NCBI GenBank assembly: GCA_900596015.1
Contig: UVIF01000001.1
Span: 992,937-1,056,936 of the forward strand
Direction of reading: 5' to 3'
Length of the DNA: 64,000 nt
DNA from: Pseudomonas viridiflava
GTDB taxonomy: Bacteria > Pseudomonadota > Gammaproteobacteria > Pseudomonadales > Pseudomonadaceae
The position numbers were made by a program, and so were the translations under genes. Of this stretch, positions 60,902 through 64,000 are shown piece by piece. The notes beneath the pieces were generated by a model. It was not told where the DNA came from and searched no databases. It was given only the letters and a program-made list of their open reading frames with translations. Each line of letters starts with the position of its first letter. The stretch's first letter is position 1.

Positions 60902-63729
60902 CTCAGGAACGCTACGGCATCCGCCGCTTCGCCCTGCTCAATACCGCAGGCTACAGCCTCGGACTGTTTCCGCTGGAGCAGCCGCTGTCGGTCTACGGTG
61001 CCAACAACCTGGGCAAGAGTGCCTCGATCAATGCGCTGCAGTTTCCGATTCTGGCGCGCATGTCCGACATGAGCTTCGGCAAGTACACGCTGGAACAATC
61101 GCGACGCTTCTATTTTGCGACCGATACCAGCTACATCCTTTGCGAAGTCGTCCTGGCTCACGGCCCCCACGTGATTGGCGTGGTCGGTCGCGGCCCCGGC
61201 GGGGGTTTCGGACATCAGTTCTTTGCCTACGCGGGTGAACTGGACCTTGCCCACTATCAACAGGACGGAACCTGCCTGCGTCAGAAGGAGCTGTTCGGCA
61301 ACCTGGAACGCCAGGGACTGAAAGCCTATGAGCTCAAGCCCGAGGAACTGCGCCGCCTACTGGTGGGCGGTCACACCAGCGTACCGCTCGACCTGACCCT
61401 GATTCCGTTGCGTTCGACCAGCGAGCAGAGCCTCAAGACCTTTCGCGCGCTGTTCATCAACCTGCTGCACATGCGCGAAATCACCGCGGCGAAACTCAAG
61501 CAATTGTTCCTCGATGCGTTCGAGCACAGCCTGCGTTCAGGTAGCGTCGACTACATCGCCGCCTGTGAAGAAGCCTTCCGCGACGTGCGCCGCATGGAGC
61601 AGGACTACAACGCCCTGGTCACTGCCGGCCCGCTGGTCGAGGCACTGGCCAATGGCGTCGCCCAGCGTGACGTGCTGCGCGGCAAACTGCACCGCCTGTC
61701 ACCCCTGCTCGACGGCCTGCTCGGTACTTGGCAGGACTACGCCGGGGCACGCAAGGAAGAGCTGGTCATCCAGTCCGAACACTACCGCAACGAACAGGAT
61801 GTGCTACAGACGAATCAGCGCGGCAGCACCCAGGAGCTCATGCGCCTGGAGCGCGAAATCTCGACCATCCAACGCTGGCTCGGCGAACTCTCGGTCCTCA
61901 AGAACCGCTTCGCGCTGGTCACCGACGTGCGCATGCTGGAGAAGCAGTTGCTGGCTGCCAAGGATGCCCACGACGAGCTGGCCGGTGCCCTGGCCCACTC
62001 CCGGCAGTTCAGCGCACAAGATCTGCAGGAGCGCGTCGGCGATATCGAACGACGCCTCAAGTCCATCCGCCAGCAACTGGAACACGCCGACAACAACAGC
62101 TACGCGCGACTGCGCGAAGAGTTCTCGCAACAGGATGTCGACCGATTGATGCGCCTGTTCAATGGCGCCCTGTTCAGCCTACCCTCAGGCCCACGAGGCC
62201 TGGACCTGGATGACAGCAACGCCTGGGTCGATACCGTGCAGACCGTGCTCGACCGCTTCAAGGGCGAGCGCTTCGAACTGCCGGGCATGTCCATCGACCT
62301 TTCAGCCATCGAGCCGCCAGTGCTGCAGGCTTTGGCTGATCGCGCTGCACTGCGTGAGCAGAGTGCACGTCTGGAAAAGGAGCTGCAACAGCTTAAGACC
62401 CAGCAAGACGTGGCGGCCGACCTATCCGCCAGCAAATCTCGATCCGAGACGCTGTACCAGCAGGTTTTGGATGCACAGAAGGCCCTGGAAGACTACCGCC
62501 GTACCCAAACACTGAGCGTCGAGGAACAGGACAAGCTCGAGCAGTTGGCCCAACTCGAGGCCGCTCAGGATGAACTGGCACGGGCAAGTGACGCTTTTAC
62601 CGAACGGGTCCGACAACTGTCGGCCAAGCTGCAACTGGTCGGCCGGCAGATTGCCGATCTGGAGAGCAAGCAGCGCACCTTGGACGACGCCCTGCGCCGC
62701 CGCCACCTGCTGCCCGCCGACCTGCCCTTCGGTACACCCTTCATGGAGCAGGTCGACGATTCGATGGACAACCTGCTGCCCCTGCTCAATGACTATCAGG
62801 ACAGCTGGCAAGCGCTGCAACGTGTCGACGGACAGATCGAGGCCCTGTACGCCCAGGTGCGCCTCAAGGGCGTGGCCAAGTTCGACAGCGAAGACAACGT
62901 CGAGCGACGCCTGCAGCTGTTGATCAACGCCTATGCCCATCGCACCGACGAGGCCCTGACCCTGGGCAAGGCGCGTCGTGCCGCGGTCACTGACATCGCC
63001 CGAACCCTGCGCAACATTCGCAGCGACTACGACAGCCTCGAACATCAGCTGGCGCTGTTCAACCGCGAGATCAACAAACGCCAGGTGTCCAATCTGCAAA
63101 GCTTCCGCATCGTGCTGGCACCCAACAAGGACGCCCTCAAGCACATCGACCAGATCATCCACAGCGCAGGCCAATACGAGGAAGGCGAAACCCTTTCCGT
63201 GTTCGACCTCAACCAGAGCGCCGAGCAGGACAGCAAGAACGAAGAGGCCAAGGAGTATCTGGCCCGCATGGTGGCGGCCAACCACAATCAACTCGGCCTC
63301 AAGGACCTGTTCGAACTGGCTTTCGAAATCACCAAGGTCAACGGTCAGCCGGTCATCCACACCGACATCGATGGCGCAGCATCCAATGGCACCACCATGA
63401 CCATCAAGGCGCTCACCAACATGTACCTGCTGCTGCACCTGATGGATCGCGATCAGGCCGGCCGGATTCGTCTGCCCTACTACCTGGACGAGGCCGCCGA
63501 TATCGACGAGCGCAATCAGGCGGCATTGCTCGAAACCAGCCAGCAGTTGGGCTTCACCCCGATTCTGGCCAGCGTAAAACCGCAGGTATCCGCCCATGTC
63601 GCCATCGACCTCGAAGGCGGCAGCAGTAGCGATGGTATCTACATCGATGAAACCGACTGGAAATTCATCCGCCGCCACGACGAGTTGACCAAGGCTGTTG
63701 CGGCACTTGAAGTCGAGGCAAGCCAATAA
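60898..63729 (+). CDS. mksB: Condensin MksB, SMC-like ATPase
   Basis: A 943-residue SMC-family ATPase. The N-terminal head has Walker A VYGANNLGKSASIN (about residues 32-45) and begins with IRRFALLNTAGY. Residues about 230-800 are mostly coiled-coil, interrupted by a hinge around 400-540. The C-terminal head has Walker B IRLPYYLDEAADIDERN (about 858-874). It acts in chromosome organisation and segregation. The nuclease gene mksG/jetD, which defines the plasmid-defence Wadjet form, is not present, so this is the chromosomal MksBEF type. Confidence 0.93.
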   Translation: MTQERYGIRRFALLNTAGYSLGLFPLEQPLSVYGANNLGKSASINALQFPILARMSDMSFGKYTLEQSRRFYFATDTSYILCEVVLAHGPHVIGVVGRGPGGGFGHQFFAYAGELDLAHYQQDGTCLRQKELFGNLERQGLKAYELKPEELRRLLVGGHTSVPLDLTLIPLRSTSEQSLKTFRALFINLLHMREITAAKLKQLFLDAFEHSLRSGSVDYIAACEEAFRDVRRMEQDYNALVTAGPLVEALANGVAQRDVLRGKLHRLSPLLDGLLGTWQDYAGARKEELVIQSEHYRNEQDVLQTNQRGSTQELMRLEREISTIQRWLGELSVLKNRFALVTDVRMLEKQLLAAKDAHDELAGALAHSRQFSAQDLQERVGDIERRLKSIRQQLEHADNNSYARLREEFSQQDVDRLMRLFNGALFSLPSGPRGLDLDDSNAWVDTVQTVLDRFKGERFELPGMSIDLSAIEPPVLQALADRAALREQSARLEKELQQLKTQQDVAADLSASKSRSETLYQQVLDAQKALEDYRRTQTLSVEEQDKLEQLAQLEAAQDELARASDAFTERVRQLSAKLQLVGRQIADLESKQRTLDDALRRRHLLPADLPFGTPFMEQVDDSMDNLLPLLNDYQDSWQALQRVDGQIEALYAQVRLKGVAKFDSEDNVERRLQLLINAYAHRTDEALTLGKARRAAVTDIARTLRNIRSDYDSLEHQLALFNREINKRQVSNLQSFRIVLAPNKDALKHIDQIIHSAGQYEEGETLSVFDLNQSAEQDSKNEEAKEYLARMVAANHNQLGLKDLFELAFEITKVNGQPVIHTDIDGAASNGTTMTIKALTNMYLLLHLMDRDQAGRIRLPYYLDEAADIDERNQAALLETSQQLGFTPILASVKPQVSAHVAIDLEGGSSSDGIYIDETDWKFIRRHDELTKAVAALEVEASQ

Positions 63730-63745
63730 ACGAACGGTTCACACC

Positions 63746-63771
63746 AAGCCCCGCTGCTGCGGGGCTTTTTT
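63746..63771 (+). terminator. Terminator of mksFEB
   Basis: Stem AAGCCCCGC / GCGGGGCTT with a four-base loop and six T, 16 bp after the mksB stop. Confidence 0.92.
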
Positions 63772-63832
63772 ATGGCCCGCTGTTGGCGTTCAACGCTTCA
63801 GGGGACGCGCGAACAACAGGGTCGGAAAAGAC

Positions 63833-63867
63833 AAAACCCCTACCTGCTCGCGCAGATAGGGGTTTCG
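63833..63867 (-). terminator. Terminator of the rRNA operon
   Basis: On the minus strand, AAACCCCTA and TAGGGGTTT enclose a further short stem (TCTGC / GCAGG) and end in a T-run. It lies nine bases beyond the 3' end of the 5S rRNA and converges with the mksFEB terminator. Confidence 0.85.
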
Positions 63868-63875
63868 GAATTGAA

Positions 63876-63992
63876 TCTTGACGATGACCTACTCTCACAT
63901 GGGGAAACCCCACACTACCATCGGCGATGCATCGTTTCACTGCTGAGTTCGGGATGGGATCAGGTGGTTCCAATGCTCTATGGTCGTCAAGA
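63876..63992 (-). rRNA. rrf: 5S ribosomal RNA
   Basis: About 117 nt reading TCTTGACGACCATAGAGC at the 5' end and GTCATCGTCAAGA at the 3' end; the two ends pair as helix I. The segments CCACCTGATCCCATCCCGAA and TGGTAGTGTGGGGTTTCCCC are the conserved Pseudomonas 5S core. It is the last gene of an rRNA operon on the minus strand whose 23S lies beyond the window. Ends are accurate to a few bases. Confidence 0.96.
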
Positions 63993-64000
63993 AATTCTGT

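Overview
The window looks like a chromosomal segment of a fluorescent-type Pseudomonas, most likely the P. putida group. It is GC-rich. It carries Pseudomonas-typical gene sets: lptFG-pepA-holC-valS, hupN/yejK, aapJQMP next to an esterase and rhlB, a TyrR/GcsR-type regulator beside glycine-cleavage genes, and mksFEB. It also has many short REP palindromes of the kinds common in P. putida. Most of it is ordinary core genome, with a few accessory insertions.

Layout. 1-1739: end of a TonB-dependent heme-type receptor, a heme oxygenase and a YbaN-like membrane protein. 1821-8106: a sigma-54 activator (GcsR type) followed by gcvH-gcvP-gcvT, with a good -24/-12 promoter and a candidate activator site in between. 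8107-13284: a cold-shock gene with a long unexplained leader region, an RDD protein, the lptFG lipopolysaccharide exporter pair and pepA. 13407-20228: holC (DNA polymerase III chi), valS, rlmF, and two nucleoid protein genes (hupN and yejK) transcribed away from each other. 20318-23139: a GST-like gene, a GIY-YIG protein and a CynX-type MFS pump around a tandem REP array. 23448-27605: the aapJQMP amino-acid ABC operon. 28074-37556: an esterase, rhlB, moaCDE, a PIN-PhoH protein, a divergent polysaccharide deacetylase, an orphan polyamine-type binding protein and prfC. 37773-42497: a very large protein with a C-terminal HExxH motif, a candidate toxin or effector. 43023-46472: a four-gene quaternary-amine (OpuC/OsmU-like) ABC operon. 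46640-50391: a chemoreceptor and a purine permease.

At 50512 there is an elongator tRNA-Met gene. Its 3' flank, including its terminator, is repeated perfectly over 80 bp about 1.54 kb downstream. The segment between the copies is more AT-rich. It holds a Panacea-domain (DUF4065) gene overlapping a gene for a small membrane protein, an arrangement like that of PanA/PanT toxin-antitoxin pairs. I consider this the strongest candidate for an undescribed system. No integrase is visible inside it.

52232-58819: a siderophore receptor, a 2-hydroxyacid dehydrogenase, sodC, a beta carbonic anhydrase, a strongly acidic protein, rimI and a long holD-like gene. 58966-63729: the MksFEB condensin operon. 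The window ends with a 5S rRNA gene on the minus strand, the 3' end of an rRNA operon that continues beyond position 64000. I found no CRISPR array, intact insertion sequence, integrase or prophage.
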